From the NCBI RefSeq assembly GCF_027587195.1, contig NZ_JAPDDP010000018.1:50626-114625 (forward strand): a DNA stretch of 64,000 nt. The letters are read 5' to 3'. Source of the stretch: Solirubrobacter phytolaccae (GTDB lineage Bacteria > Actinomycetota > Thermoleophilia > Solirubrobacterales > Solirubrobacteraceae). The first letter of the stretch is position 1. Each line of letters begins with the position of its first letter. The notes below the pieces were generated by a model. That model searched no databases and was not told the DNA's origin. It was given only the letters and a program-made list of their open reading frames with translations. Positions 17,325 through 29,141 of the stretch are shown here, one piece after another. Position numbers and translations under genes: made by a program.

Positions 17325-17368
17325 GTGAACGCCTGAGCGTTCACTCAGTGAGGGGAACCCTCCTCACC
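17325..17368. repeat. Two adjacent small hairpins
   Basis: GTGAACGC (17325-17332), loop CTGA, then GCGTTTCAC (17337-17345) with one bulged T. Directly after it, GTGAGG (17349-17354) pairs with CCTCAC (17363-17368). The segment CTGAG...CTCAG offers a competing fold. Neither hairpin has a terminator-like tail. Confidence 0.5.
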
Positions 17369-17376
17369 TGCCCACA

Positions 17377-17476
17377 CCACATCCGCCGCGACGGGTCAAG
17401 AAACCCGTGACGACCGTCGCGTAGCGCCGCGCGGCGCGGACACGGGTTTCTTGACGCGGCGCTAGTGGATGTGGTC
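17377..17476. repeat. 100-bp imperfect inverted repeat between rpsF and ssb
   Basis: Left arm 17377-17410 (ACCACATCC to AAACCCGTG) and right arm 17442-17476 (CACGGGTTT to GGATGTGGT) are reverse complements apart from small indels. The inner 12 bp (GAAACCCGTG-type) and outer 9 bp (ACCACATCC) match exactly. The 31-base loop contains its own GCGCCGCGCGGCGC palindrome. It resembles a small inverted-repeat element or a long regulatory hairpin. No transposase is present. Confidence 0.7.
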
Positions 17477-17499
17477 AGCCGTTGCCGTTAAACGAAGCG

Positions 17500-17521
17500 G
17501 GCCGCCCCGAAGGACGGCCCG
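17500..17521 (-). terminator. Terminator of ssb
   Basis: On the minus strand GGGCCGTCC, loop TTC, GGGGCGGCCC folds with one mismatch and is followed by GCTTCGTTTAACGG. It lies 25 bp after the ssb stop. Confidence 0.65.
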
Positions 17522-17546
17522 AGCTGCTCACGACGTGGCGAGCGGT

Positions 17547-18047
<501 letters not shown>

Positions 18048-18235
18048 GGTGGTCGGCTCTCCTTTCAGACTTTCGTAGTCTCTGGAAGGCGAGTCTACGG
18101 CCGGGATCGGAGGGATAGACCTTCTACGCCGCTTTCTCCGCACAATTGATGCAAAGGCGTTACACGTCGTGGCGGACGGAAAGCGAATGCGCCGGTTCGC
18201 TACCCTGTTCGGTCCAACGCCCGCATGGCGTCTGG

Positions 18236-18251
18236 CCTCGCGCGCGCGAGG
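18236..18251. repeat. 16-bp perfect palindrome between ssb and rpsR
   Basis: CCTCGCGCGCGCGAGG is fully self-complementary and lies about 45 bp upstream of the rpsR start. It is followed by AGCTAGACAGCAGCTAGAG, a short direct repeat of AGCTAGA. It may be an operator or leader hairpin of the rpsR-rplI transcript. Confidence 0.5.
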
Positions 18252-18294
18252 CGCGCAACCGAAGCTAGACAGCAGCTAGAGAGGTTTTGTAACA

Positions 18295-18618
18295 GTGGCG
18301 AAGCAGCGCAGCCGGCCTACGCGCCGGAGGGATCGTAAGACCGGCGGGGGCGGCGGACGCCGCAAGTCCTGCCAGTACTGCCGTGACAAGGTCGAGTTCG
18401 TCGACTACAAGGACATCAACGCGCTCAAGAAGTTCGTGAGCGACCGCGGCAAGATCCGTTCGCGTCGCATCACCGGGGCGTGCCGCCGGCACCAGAACCA
18501 GATCGCCACCGCGGTCAAGCGCGCGCGTGAGCTGGCGCTGCTTCCGTACGTCGGCGAGGGTTCCGACAAGGACGAAGAGCGCGGCGGCCGTGGCGGCCGT
18601 GGCGGGCGCGACCGGTAG
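18295..18618 (+). CDS. rpsR: 30S ribosomal protein S18, zinc-binding type
   Basis: 107 aa. The core [20 protein letters not shown] and [20 protein letters not shown] is classic S18. The cysteines of CQYC and GAC plus the nearby His suggest a zinc-binding form. The C-terminus is extended by an Asp/Glu then Gly/Arg-rich tail. The start is GTG with GAGG 10 bases upstream. It forms a heterodimer with S6 on the 30S platform. Confidence 0.95.
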   Translation: MAKQRSRPTRRRDRKTGGGGGRRKSCQYCRDKVEFVDYKDINALKKFVSDRGKIRSRRITGACRRHQNQIATAVKRARELALLPYVGEGSDKDEERGGRGGRGGRDR

Positions 18619-18628
18619 GTAGGGACCG

Positions 18629-19081
18629 ATGCCCCAGGCCATCCTCCTGCAGGACCACGAGACCCTCGGCGAGCGCGGTGCGGTCGTCGACGTCTCCAAG
18701 GGCTACCTGCGCAACTACCTGATCCCGCGCAAGCTGGCTCAGCCGGCGACCAAGGGCGCCATCGTCGCGGCCGAGAAGCGCCGCGAGTCGGTCGAGAAGG
18801 CCGCCGCGACGGCCCTCGCCTCCGCGCAGGAGACCGCGGCGCTGCTCTCCAAGACCGTCCTGACGATCCCGCATCAGGCGGGCGACGACGGCCGCCTGTT
18901 CGGCTCCGTCACGACGCAGGACATCGTCGACGCGATCCAGGAAGCGCGCGGCATCGCGATCGACCGCCGCAACGTCTCGCTCGAGGAGCCGATCCGCACC
19001 GTCGGAACGCGCATGATCGAGGTCGAGGTCGAGGACGGCGTCGTCGCGACCATCAAGACCATGGTGGTCGAGCAGAAGTAA
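18629..19081 (+). CDS. rplI: 50S ribosomal protein L9
   Basis: 150 aa with the N-terminal L9 signature (LGERGAVVDVSKGYLRNYLI, then PRKLAQPAT), a long connecting helix and the C-terminal domain (DGRLFGSVTTQDIVDAI). It begins 11 bp after rpsR with an AGG-rich ribosome site and must share its transcript. A terminator follows. Confidence 0.96.
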   Translation: MPQAILLQDHETLGERGAVVDVSKGYLRNYLIPRKLAQPATKGAIVAAEKRRESVEKAAATALASAQETAALLSKTVLTIPHQAGDDGRLFGSVTTQDIVDAIQEARGIAIDRRNVSLEEPIRTVGTRMIEVEVEDGVVATIKTMVVEQK

Positions 19082-19107
19082 GTCGGGATCACTCCCGCAA
19101 CGACCTT

Positions 19108-19140
19108 GAAGCGCCGGCCCCAAGCCGGCGCTTCGTCGTT
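19108..19140 (+). terminator. Terminator after rplI
   Basis: GAAGCGCCGGC (19108-19118), loop CCCAA, GCCGGCGCTTC (19124-19134), then GTCGTT. The perfect 11-bp stem may also serve the convergent collagen-like gene. Confidence 0.8.
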
Positions 19141-19146
19141 AAGCGA

Positions 19147-19827
19147 CTACATCTGCGTCTGCACGTAGCCGGAGACCGGCACCGCGTGCAGGTTCAGGTT
19201 CTGGAGCGTCACGGCGTCGTCGCCGTAGCCGTAGCCGCCGTCGTCCTTGCAGGCCAGTTGCGCGGTCTCGGGCACAGCCGTCCCGACCCGCATCACCCCC
19301 TGCAGCGCGAACGAGGCGTACTCGGGACCGCCGTCGCTGACCTCGACGACCCCTGCGTCCATGATCTCCAGCTTCCCGTCGGCGTGGGTCACGCGCAGCT
19401 GGCACGTCACCGCCGACCAGTAGTCGTGGCCGAGCACCTCCTGCATGTACGCGGTGCCCTTGGCGGTCACGTGGTACGCGCCCTTGAACAGCGGGAGGTC
19501 GACCACGGTCCCGTAGCTGCTGCCGAACGCGACGCTGCCCTTGCGCCACTTGGCCGAGACCGACGGCAGCGAGACCGGGCCGGGCGCGCCCTGCGGGCCG
19601 GCCGGACCCTGCGCCCCCGCGGGGCCCTGCTGGTTCATCGGCAGGACCGTCTCGGTGTTCGCGCACGGCCGCGCCACACCGCTGGGATCGACGGCGCGCA
19701 CCGCACCCGTCGTGTTGCTCACGCACATGGTCACGACGCCGTTGTTGGAGATCGCGGCCTGGCCGACACCGGCGACGGCGCCCGCGACGACCACGGTGGC
19801 CGCGGCCACTTTGAAAGAGAAGCGCAT
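19147..19827 (-). CDS. Exported collagen-like (Gly-X-Y) protein
   Basis: 226 aa. It has a signal peptide (cleavage after about VGQA), a short Cys-containing segment and a Gly-X-Y run of about eight triplets (GPAGAQGPAGPQGAPGP) near residues 69-85. A roughly 140-residue C-terminal domain with single Cys residues, likely beta-rich, follows. Collagen-like runs in actinobacterial exported proteins mediate trimerisation or adhesion; the role here is unknown. AAAGG precedes the ATG. It is divergent from the small gene at 19971. Confidence 0.72.
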   Translation of the reverse strand: MRFSFKVAAATVVVAGAVAGVGQAAISNNGVVTMCVSNTTGAVRAVDPSGVARPCANTETVLPMNQQGPAGAQGPAGPQGAPGPVSLPSVSAKWRKGSVAFGSSYGTVVDLPLFKGAYHVTAKGTAYMQEVLGHDYWSAVTCQLRVTHADGKLEIMDAGVVEVSDGGPEYASFALQGVMRVGTAVPETAQLACKDDGGYGYGDDAVTLQNLNLHAVPVSGYVQTQM

Positions 19828-19970
19828 CTGGGAGTTGCCTTTCGTCTTGGGGAGGACACCCGGCAAAGGCCCCAGCCGCCCGCCGCATTACCCCGGGGTG
19901 CGAAAGGCAGGGGAAATCCTCGGGTGGGGTCCCGTGGTGGCGCGCCCCGCACCGGCGGAGGATGCGAGCC

Positions 19971-20345
19971 ATGGGATTCCTCAAAGACATGCGCGCCTTC
20001 AAGCAGCTCGCCGACGCCACCCCGCGCCCCGGCCTGCGCTCCACGCTCCGTGACGGCCTCGCGGTCGCCAATCACACGATGGCCGACGCGCAGCGCGCCC
20101 AGCACCTCGCCGTCAACGGGCTCGCCGGCAGCGCGACGATCACGAGCGTCCGCGACACCGGCACGACGATCAACGAGCACCCGCTGGTGGAGCTCGGCCT
20201 CGACGTCACCCTCGACGGGCGCCCGCCCTACGCCGTCACCCACACGCAGCTGATCAGCCGCCTCGCCGCCCCCGGCTTCACCCCCGGCGCGACCGTCCCC
20301 GTGCGCGTGGACCCGGCCGACCCGACCTCCGTGATGGTGGCCTGA
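19971..20345 (+). CDS. Small conserved-type unknown protein (DUF3592-like C-terminus)
   Basis: 124 aa. The N-terminal helical stretch (MGFLKDMRAFKQLADAT) is followed by a beta-rich half (SATITSVRDTGTTINEHPLV, then VDPADPTSVMV) of the kind found in DUF3592-like proteins. GGAGG at 19957-19961 is ideally spaced (9 bases) for ATG 19971 and not for an earlier ATG at 19962. The sigma-factor gene begins two bases after its stop, so the two are probably one unit. Confidence 0.62.
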   Translation: MGFLKDMRAFKQLADATPRPGLRSTLRDGLAVANHTMADAQRAQHLAVNGLAGSATITSVRDTGTTINEHPLVELGLDVTLDGRPPYAVTHTQLISRLAAPGFTPGATVPVRVDPADPTSVMVA

Positions 20346-20346
20346 C

Positions 20347-20805
20347 ATGCGCGACCCGGAGCTGGTCGCCGCGCTCTACAAGGAGCATTTCGACCCGGTC
20401 CGGCGGCGGGCGCAGGCGATCACGCGCTGCCCGCACGCGGCCCAGGACGTGGCTCAGGACGCGCTGCTCGCGACGTTCGCGCACCTGGACCGCCTCGACC
20501 ACGACGCCGTCGGCCCGTACGCCACCACCGTCGCGCGGCGTACGGCGCTGCGCCAGCGCGTCCTGGTCGCCGAGCCGGCCGACCAGTCGCAGGAGGATCA
20601 CGTCAGCGCCGTGGTGCTGCGCGACCACGTCCGCGGCGCCCTCAGCGCGCTCCCGGAGCGCCAGCGTCAGGCGATGTTCCTGCACCTGTACGCGGACCGG
20701 CCCAACGACGAGATCGGCGCCGCGCTCGGCCTGAACGCCAACGCGACCGGCCAGCTCCTGCACCGCGCGCGGCGGTCGCTTCAGTCCAGCCTCGAGGCGA
20801 GCTGA
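20347..20805 (+). CDS. ECF-type sigma-70 family factor, short
   Basis: 152 aa. Region 2 is visible (VAALYKEHFDPVRRRAQAIT, then HAAQDVAQDALLATF), with a short linker and region 4 (LSALPERQRQAMFLHLYADR, then HRARRSLQ). It directs RNA polymerase to a dedicated promoter set; no anti-sigma gene is adjacent. It follows the 124-aa gene by one base. The last 25 bp overlap the convergent LuxR-ATPase gene. Confidence 0.8.
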   Translation: MRDPELVAALYKEHFDPVRRRAQAITRCPHAAQDVAQDALLATFAHLDRLDHDAVGPYATTVARRTALRQRVLVAEPADQSQEDHVSAVVLRDHVRGALSALPERQRQAMFLHLYADRPNDEIGAALGLNANATGQLLHRARRSLQSSLEAS

Positions 20806-23486
20806 GCTCGGCTCGAGATGTCCAGCTTGCGATAGGCCGAGCTCAGGTGCATCTCGACCGTCTTCAAAGTCACGAACAGCTCCTGCGCGATCTCGCGGTT
20901 GCTCGCCCCGTCCGCCGCGAGCCGCGCCACGCGCGCCTCGGCCGCCGTCAGCCCCAGCGCGCCGTGCCCACCACGGCGGCGCGGCTTCGCGCCCGCGGCG
21001 GCGAGCTCGTCGAGCGCCTCGTCGACCAGCCCCTTCGCCGCGCACGCCGACGCGAGCTCCATCGCCTCCCGCAGCGGCTCCCGCGCCGCGGCGGGGCTGC
21101 CGGCGACGCGCCGGGCACGCCCGAGCGCGAGCAGCGCGCGGGCGCGCACGAGCGGCGCATCCGTCTCCGCGGCCGCTTCGAGCGCGTCCACGTCGCGCGT
21201 GACCAGCGCCTGCGTGAGCAGGGCGTCCGCCGTGATCCCGTAGGCGCGGGCGAGGTCCAGGTGCTCGGCCGCCAGCGCCGCGGCCCGCTCCGGCTGCCCC
21301 GCCGCCGCGGCGCCGAACGCGGCCGTCCGGCGCCAGGGGACGTAGACCGGGTTGTCGCAGCGCACGGCCTGCACGCGACGGCCGAGCGCCTCGGCCGCCG
21401 CCAGCGCCGCGTCCGGGCGCCGCTGGGCGAGCAGCACGCGCCCGCGCGCCTGCTCGGCGAGCAGCACCACCGGCAGCGGCTGGACGGTCTCCGTGTCGAT
21501 CGCGGCGACGGTCGCCGCGGCCTCGTCGACCCGGCCCTGCTCGAGCAGGATCTCGGCCAGGAACTGCATCGCGCCCGCGTTGCCGAACCGCCACGACGGG
21601 TGCTCGGACAGTGCCAGCGACTGCAGGGCGTCCGCCTCCGCGGCCTGCAGCGCGCCGCTGCGCAGATGCGTGCCGGCGCGCAGGACCAGCGCGAGCGCGT
21701 GGACGACGAGCGCCCCCGTCCGCCGGCCGACCTCCACCGCGCGATCGAGCTCGGCCCGCGCCAGGTCGAGCTGCTCGCTGATCATCAGCGCCCAGACCGC
21801 GTACCCGTACGCCATCGCGGTGTCCAGGCCCAGCGGCGGCGGCCCGTCCGTGAACGCGGGGACCGCGAGCGCCGCCACCTGCGCCGCGGGCGCGTTGCGC
21901 ATCGCGAGCTCGTACGCCGTGGTCGCCGCGAGCAGGGCGCCCTCCGGCGTGCCGGAGGCCACCGCGTCCCGGTGCGCCAGCGCGGCCGGCGACTCGGTGA
22001 ACAGCGCGGCGGCGTGCAGGGCCGCGCGGATGGTCGGCTCGTCCGGCAGCTCCGCGCGGTCGAGCACGGCGAACGCGTCCGCCGTCCGCCCGGCCATCGC
22101 CAGAGCCCCCGAGTACTGCAGCGTGATCCGCGTGTCCGCCGGCGCGAGCGTGCGGGCGCGCTCGTAGTGGCCGATCGCGTCCGGCAGCCCCGCCGACGAC
22201 TGCGCGTCGGCCAGGCGCGCGAGCCGGCGCGCGCGTTGCTCGTCACCGGCGGCCGGCTCCTCGAGCGCCCGCGCGAGCAGGTGCGCGGCGGACTCGGGCG
22301 CCCCGGCGGCCAGCGCCCGCTCGGCCGCGGCCTCCAGCTCCTCCGCGGCCCACGGGTCGCCGACCGGCCCCGTGTGCAGCAGATGCGCGGCGACCTGCTC
22401 CCCGCCGACGCCACGGTCGTGCAGCGCGCTCGCCGCCCGCCGGTGCTGCGCGGCCCGCTCGACGGGCGAGAGCAGGCGGTAGACCGACGTGCGCACGAGC
22501 GGATGGACGAACCGCAGCCCGTTCGTGCCTTCCTCGAGGATGTTCGCGCGCAGCAACGCCTCCACGGCCCCGGGCTCGACCTCTGTGAACGCGAGCGCCT
22601 CGGCGACCGGCGTGTCGTCGCCGAGCACGGCGATCGCCTGCGCCAAGGCCAACGCCGCGGGTGAGCCGCTCAGCGCCCGGCGCACGCGCTGGCCGATCGG
22701 GCGCACCCCGAACGCGCGCAGGGCGTCCACGCTGTCCACGTTCCCGCGCGCCTCGGCGACGAGCGCTCGCAGCATCAGCGGGTTCCCGGCGGTCAGCTCG
22801 TGGCAGACCGCCGCCAGATGCGTGCCCTCGGGCCAGGCCTGCTCGAGGTAGCGACCGGTCGCCTCGGGCGAGAGCCGGTCCACCGCCAGCGTGTGCACGA
22901 GCGGGTCGTCGAGCATGTCGGCCAGCGCGGGGCGGTGCTCGACCTCCGCCAGCGGGCGGCTCGCCAGCACCTGCGCGACGGTCACCCCGTCTAGCCGGTG
23001 GCCGAGGAAGCGCAGGAAGCGCAGGCTGGGCTCGTCGGCGCGGTGCGCGTCGTCGACGGCCAGCACGAGGGGCCCGAGCCGCTCCGCGAGGTTGACCACG
23101 AGCCAATACAGGCCCTGCTGGCGCGCGAACGACGTGTCGTCGCCGGCCTGCGGCGCGGGATCGAACACGGAGCGGGCCAGCTCGGCCGGGCCGTGCCAGA
23201 CGTCCTCCAGCGTGCGCGTGAGCGGCTCCAGCAGCTGGCGCACGACGCCGTACGGGAACTCCTGCTCGAGCTCGTCGCCGCGGGCGCGCAGCACGGTGGC
23301 GCTCGCGGCCGCGCGCGTGAGCTCGCGCAGCAGCATCGACTTGCCGACGCCCGCCTCCCCCACCACGAGGATCGTCGTCCCCGCGCCCGCGCGGACCTCG
23401 CGCAGGGCGTCCGCGAACGCGCCGAGATGGTGCTCGCGCTCCAGGAGCAGGCCCGCCGGGCTCGGCGCGACGACGGGATCGATCAT
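20781..23486 (-). CDS. Large LuxR-family ATPase regulator (LAL type)
   Basis: 901 aa. The N-terminal AAA-like ATPase has Walker A (VVGEAGVGKSMLL) at about 39-51 and Walker B (LVLAVDDAHRAD). A long Ala/Leu-rich TPR-like middle and a C-terminal LuxR helix-turn-helix (LTAAEARVARLAADGASNRE, then IAQELFVTLKTVEMHL) follow. Such LAL regulators are ligand-gated activators of transport or secondary metabolism. The start ATG 23486 faces dnaB across 79 bp containing a LexA-type box. Confidence 0.85.
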   Translation of the reverse strand: MIDPVVAPSPAGLLLEREHHLGAFADALREVRAGAGTTILVVGEAGVGKSMLLRELTRAAASATVLRARGDELEQEFPYGVVRQLLEPLTRTLEDVWHGPAELARSVFDPAPQAGDDTSFARQQGLYWLVVNLAERLGPLVLAVDDAHRADEPSLRFLRFLGHRLDGVTVAQVLASRPLAEVEHRPALADMLDDPLVHTLAVDRLSPEATGRYLEQAWPEGTHLAAVCHELTAGNPLMLRALVAEARGNVDSVDALRAFGVRPIGQRVRRALSGSPAALALAQAIAVLGDDTPVAEALAFTEVEPGAVEALLRANILEEGTNGLRFVHPLVRTSVYRLLSPVERAAQHRRAASALHDRGVGGEQVAAHLLHTGPVGDPWAAEELEAAAERALAAGAPESAAHLLARALEEPAAGDEQRARRLARLADAQSSAGLPDAIGHYERARTLAPADTRITLQYSGALAMAGRTADAFAVLDRAELPDEPTIRAALHAAALFTESPAALAHRDAVASGTPEGALLAATTAYELAMRNAPAAQVAALAVPAFTDGPPPLGLDTAMAYGYAVWALMISEQLDLARAELDRAVEVGRRTGALVVHALALVLRAGTHLRSGALQAAEADALQSLALSEHPSWRFGNAGAMQFLAEILLEQGRVDEAAATVAAIDTETVQPLPVVLLAEQARGRVLLAQRRPDAALAAAEALGRRVQAVRCDNPVYVPWRRTAAFGAAAAGQPERAAALAAEHLDLARAYGITADALLTQALVTRDVDALEAAAETDAPLVRARALLALGRARRVAGSPAAAREPLREAMELASACAAKGLVDEALDELAAAGAKPRRRGGHGALGLTAAEARVARLAADGASNREIAQELFVTLKTVEMHLSSAYRKLDISSRAQLASRLD

Positions 23487-23523
23487 GGTCACCGGAACGA
23501 GATCTTTGCAGTTTGCGACAATA

Positions 23524-23537
23524 CGAACATGCGTTCG
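23524..23537. promoter_or_regulatory. LexA (SOS) box of CGAACNNNNGTTCG type
   Basis: CGAACATGCGTTCG is an exact match to the Gram-positive LexA/DinR consensus and a 14-bp near-palindrome. It lies 42 bp before the dnaB ATG, just where a -35 for the TAGACT hexamer at 23550-23555 would sit, and 37 bp before the divergent LuxR-ATPase start. Repression of either gene by LexA is inferred. Confidence 0.7.
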
Positions 23538-23549
23538 TCCACAGACACC

Positions 23550-23555
23550 TAGACT
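23550..23555 (+). promoter_or_regulatory. TAGACT -10-like element of dnaB
   Basis: TAGACT ends 10 bases before the dnaB ATG. The surrounding CTAGACTCG is the same as that before the PBP gene at 4757-4765. No Shine-Dalgarno lies in the remaining space, suggesting a leaderless or very short leader. Confidence 0.5.
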
Positions 23556-23565
23556 CGAGGGTTCG

Positions 23566-24941
<1,376 letters not shown>

Positions 24942-24942
<1 letters not shown>

Positions 24943-25748
24943 TGGACTGCACCAAGTGCGACGGCTCGGGGTTCATCTTCGACGAAGAGGCGCGCAAGTC
25001 GTACCCGTGCGAGTGCCGCCCGGCGCGGCTGGCGCGCAAGCGGGCCGCGGCGGTCGCGGGGCGAATCCCGAAGATGTACCGGGGCGTCTCGTTCGAGCGT
25101 GAGCCGCTGCCGTCGCTGGAGCGCTCGCACCGCAACGTGGTGCGCGAGGTGCGCCGCTACTGCGACTCGGTCTCCGAGCACCTGGACGCCGGCCGCGGCA
25201 TGTGGTTCACCGGCCCGCCCGGCACCGGCAAGACGACGCTCGCGATGCTCATCTCCAAGCACGCGATGCAGGCCGACCGCACGGTCGCCATCTACTCGCT
25301 GCCGCGCCTGCTGGCGATCCTGCGCGAGACGTTCCGCGACGACGCGACCCACAGCCTCAGCCAGCTGATCGACGTCCTGTGCTCCGTGGACCTGCTGCAC
25401 ATCGACGACGTCGGCGCCGAGCAGACGTCGCCGTGGGTGCTCGAGCAGCTCTACACGGTGGTCAACACGCGCTACGAGGAGCAGCGCGCGATCATCGTCA
25501 CCACGAACCTGATCGACGTCAGCGGCGCGTCGGGCGAGCCCGACCGCGAGCTGCGCGACCAGATCGGCGAGCGCACGGTCTCGCGCCTGTACGAGATGTG
25601 CGGGGACCCGCTGCCGATGTTCGGCACCGACCGCCGTCTGGAGACCCAGTTCAACCTTCCCGAACCGGTTTCGGCCTCCACCACTCCGGACCCGTTCGAC
25701 GACTCGCAGTGGGACGAGCGGCCGTCCGGATACGGGCGCCCGCGCTGA
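24942..25748 (+). CDS. DnaC/DnaI-like helicase loader ATPase
   Basis: 268 aa. An N-terminal four-Cys zinc element (CTKCDGSGF, then CECRP) is followed by an AAA+ domain with Walker A GPPGTGKTT (about 87-95), Walker B LLHIDDVGAE and sensor VTTNL. The C-terminal 25 residues are polar and disordered. Overlap with dnaB (TGATG) strongly suggests it loads DnaB onto DNA. IstB-type transposition helpers share the fold, but no transposase is near. Confidence 0.85.
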
Positions 25749-25754
25749 CCCCCG

Positions 25755-25760
25755 TAGACT
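25755..25760 (+). promoter_or_regulatory. TAGACT -10-like element of purA
   Basis: CCGTAGACTGAC at 25753-25764 is identical over 12 bases to the sequence before the GCS2 gene at 383-394. It lies 11 bases before the purA ATG. Confidence 0.45.
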
Positions 25761-25762
25761 GA

Positions 25763-28074
<2,312 letters not shown>

Positions 28075-28188
28075 ATGGGTGGGTAATACGTAGACATGGG
28101 TCTCCTTCGAGGCATCGTCCACGCCTCGCGACATGTGGCTTGGTACGTGGACTACCAGTGCGGCGGCAAGCCGCGTCCGCGCGGCTGA

Positions 28189-28962
28189 TCACCCGAGCTC
28201 CGCCTCGATCGCCTGCCGCAGCGCGGCGTGCGCGTGCAGCGTGACCGGGCCGGGCGCCGCCTTGAGCTGCAGCTCGTCGATGGCGGCGAGCGGCTGCACC
28301 TCGCGCACCGAGGACGCCAGGAACGCCTCCTCGGCGCCGTGGAGCGTGTCCAGGGTGCACACCTCCTCGACCGCGCCGGCGACGTCGATCAGCGTCTGCC
28401 GGGTGACCGACGGCAGGATCCGGTCCTCGATCGGCGGTGTGAAGAGCTGTCCGTCGCGGACCCAGAAGAACGCGGACGTGGCGCCTTCGAGCACCCGGCC
28501 GTGCGGCGTGACGAGCAGCGCGTCGTCGAAGCCCTGCTCGCGCGCGAGCCGCAGCGCCAGGTCGTTCGCGGCGTAGGAGATCGTCTTCAACCCGTCGGTG
28601 ATGCGGTTGGGCGCGTACCGCACGGTGCCGACGCGGGCGATCCGCGGGCGGCGCGGCAGCGGCTCGACGAACAGGATCCGCCGCCCGCCGCGGGTGAGCA
28701 CGATCCGCAGCACGCCGTCCACCGGCCCGGCGGCCTCGAGCAGCTGCGCGAGCTCGTGCGCCAGCGCGCGCTCGTCGAGGTCCAGTCGCAGCCCCGCGCA
28801 GGTATGCGCCAGCCGCGCGAGGTGGTCGTCGAGCCCGAACGGACGGCCGGAGTACAGGCGCAGCCCTTCGAACGCCCCGTCGCCGCGCAGCAGCCCTTCG
28901 TCCGTGATCGGGATCCGCGCGTGCTCCGCGGGGCCGATCTCGCCGTCGACGCTCGCGAGCAT
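28189..28962 (-). CDS. Class IV PLP aminotransferase (aminodeoxychorismate lyase / BCAT-like)
   Basis: 257 aa fold-type IV enzyme. It opens with VDGEIGPAEHARIPITDEGL, then GDGAFEGLRLY. The PLP Lys lies in DGLKTISYAAN, with EGATSAFFW and the PLP-phosphate region following. The size and lack of the branched-chain-specific N-terminus favour 4-amino-4-deoxychorismate lyase or a D-amino-acid-type enzyme over IlvE, but this is not settled. It lies 114 bp upstream of the oxidoreductase on the same strand. Confidence 0.8.
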   Translation of the reverse strand: MLASVDGEIGPAEHARIPITDEGLLRGDGAFEGLRLYSGRPFGLDDHLARLAHTCAGLRLDLDERALAHELAQLLEAAGPVDGVLRIVLTRGGRRILFVEPLPRRPRIARVGTVRYAPNRITDGLKTISYAANDLALRLAREQGFDDALLVTPHGRVLEGATSAFFWVRDGQLFTPPIEDRILPSVTRQTLIDVAGAVEEVCTLDTLHGAEEAFLASSVREVQPLAAIDELQLKAAPGPVTLHAHAALRQAIEAELG

Positions 28963-29141
28963 GGCGAAGGAGGGTATTAGGAGTCCGCCGGACCATGGTC
29001 GGTGGGCCTGATGTGGTGCAGCCGCCAGTGCCTCGGGCCGCGCGCTCGAGCGTGGCGTGCCTCTGGCACGTGAGCCGAGTGGGTGGACCGAGGTGCCGCG
29101 GATGTGCCGCAGCAGGCGTGCCGGAATGCTCCGGTGGGCTC

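Larger units (their letters stand above)
16986..17546. other. 561-bp hairpin-rich gap between rpsF and inverted ssb
   Basis: I see no credible gene here; short open frames on both strands look like noncoding Arg/Pro-rich shadows. Beyond the rpsF and ssb terminators, the stretch holds at least six inverted repeats: 17091-17128, 17180-17196, 17236-17280, 17325-17345, 17349-17368 and 17377-17476. Three of the largest carry GTCAA or TTGAC in their arms. Such density suggests a structured RNA or the remains of a mobile or recombination element; neither is proven. Confidence 0.6.

Noticed and set aside
17377..17476. Interpretation as an insertion-sequence end pair
   Set aside because: Only 31 bp lies between the arms and no transposase or target duplication was seen, so I list it as an inverted repeat only.
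28963..29141. Possible small gene in the gap between the aminotransferase and the ABC permease
   Set aside because: No frame has a ribosome site or sensible composition; I see nothing supportable in these 179 bp.
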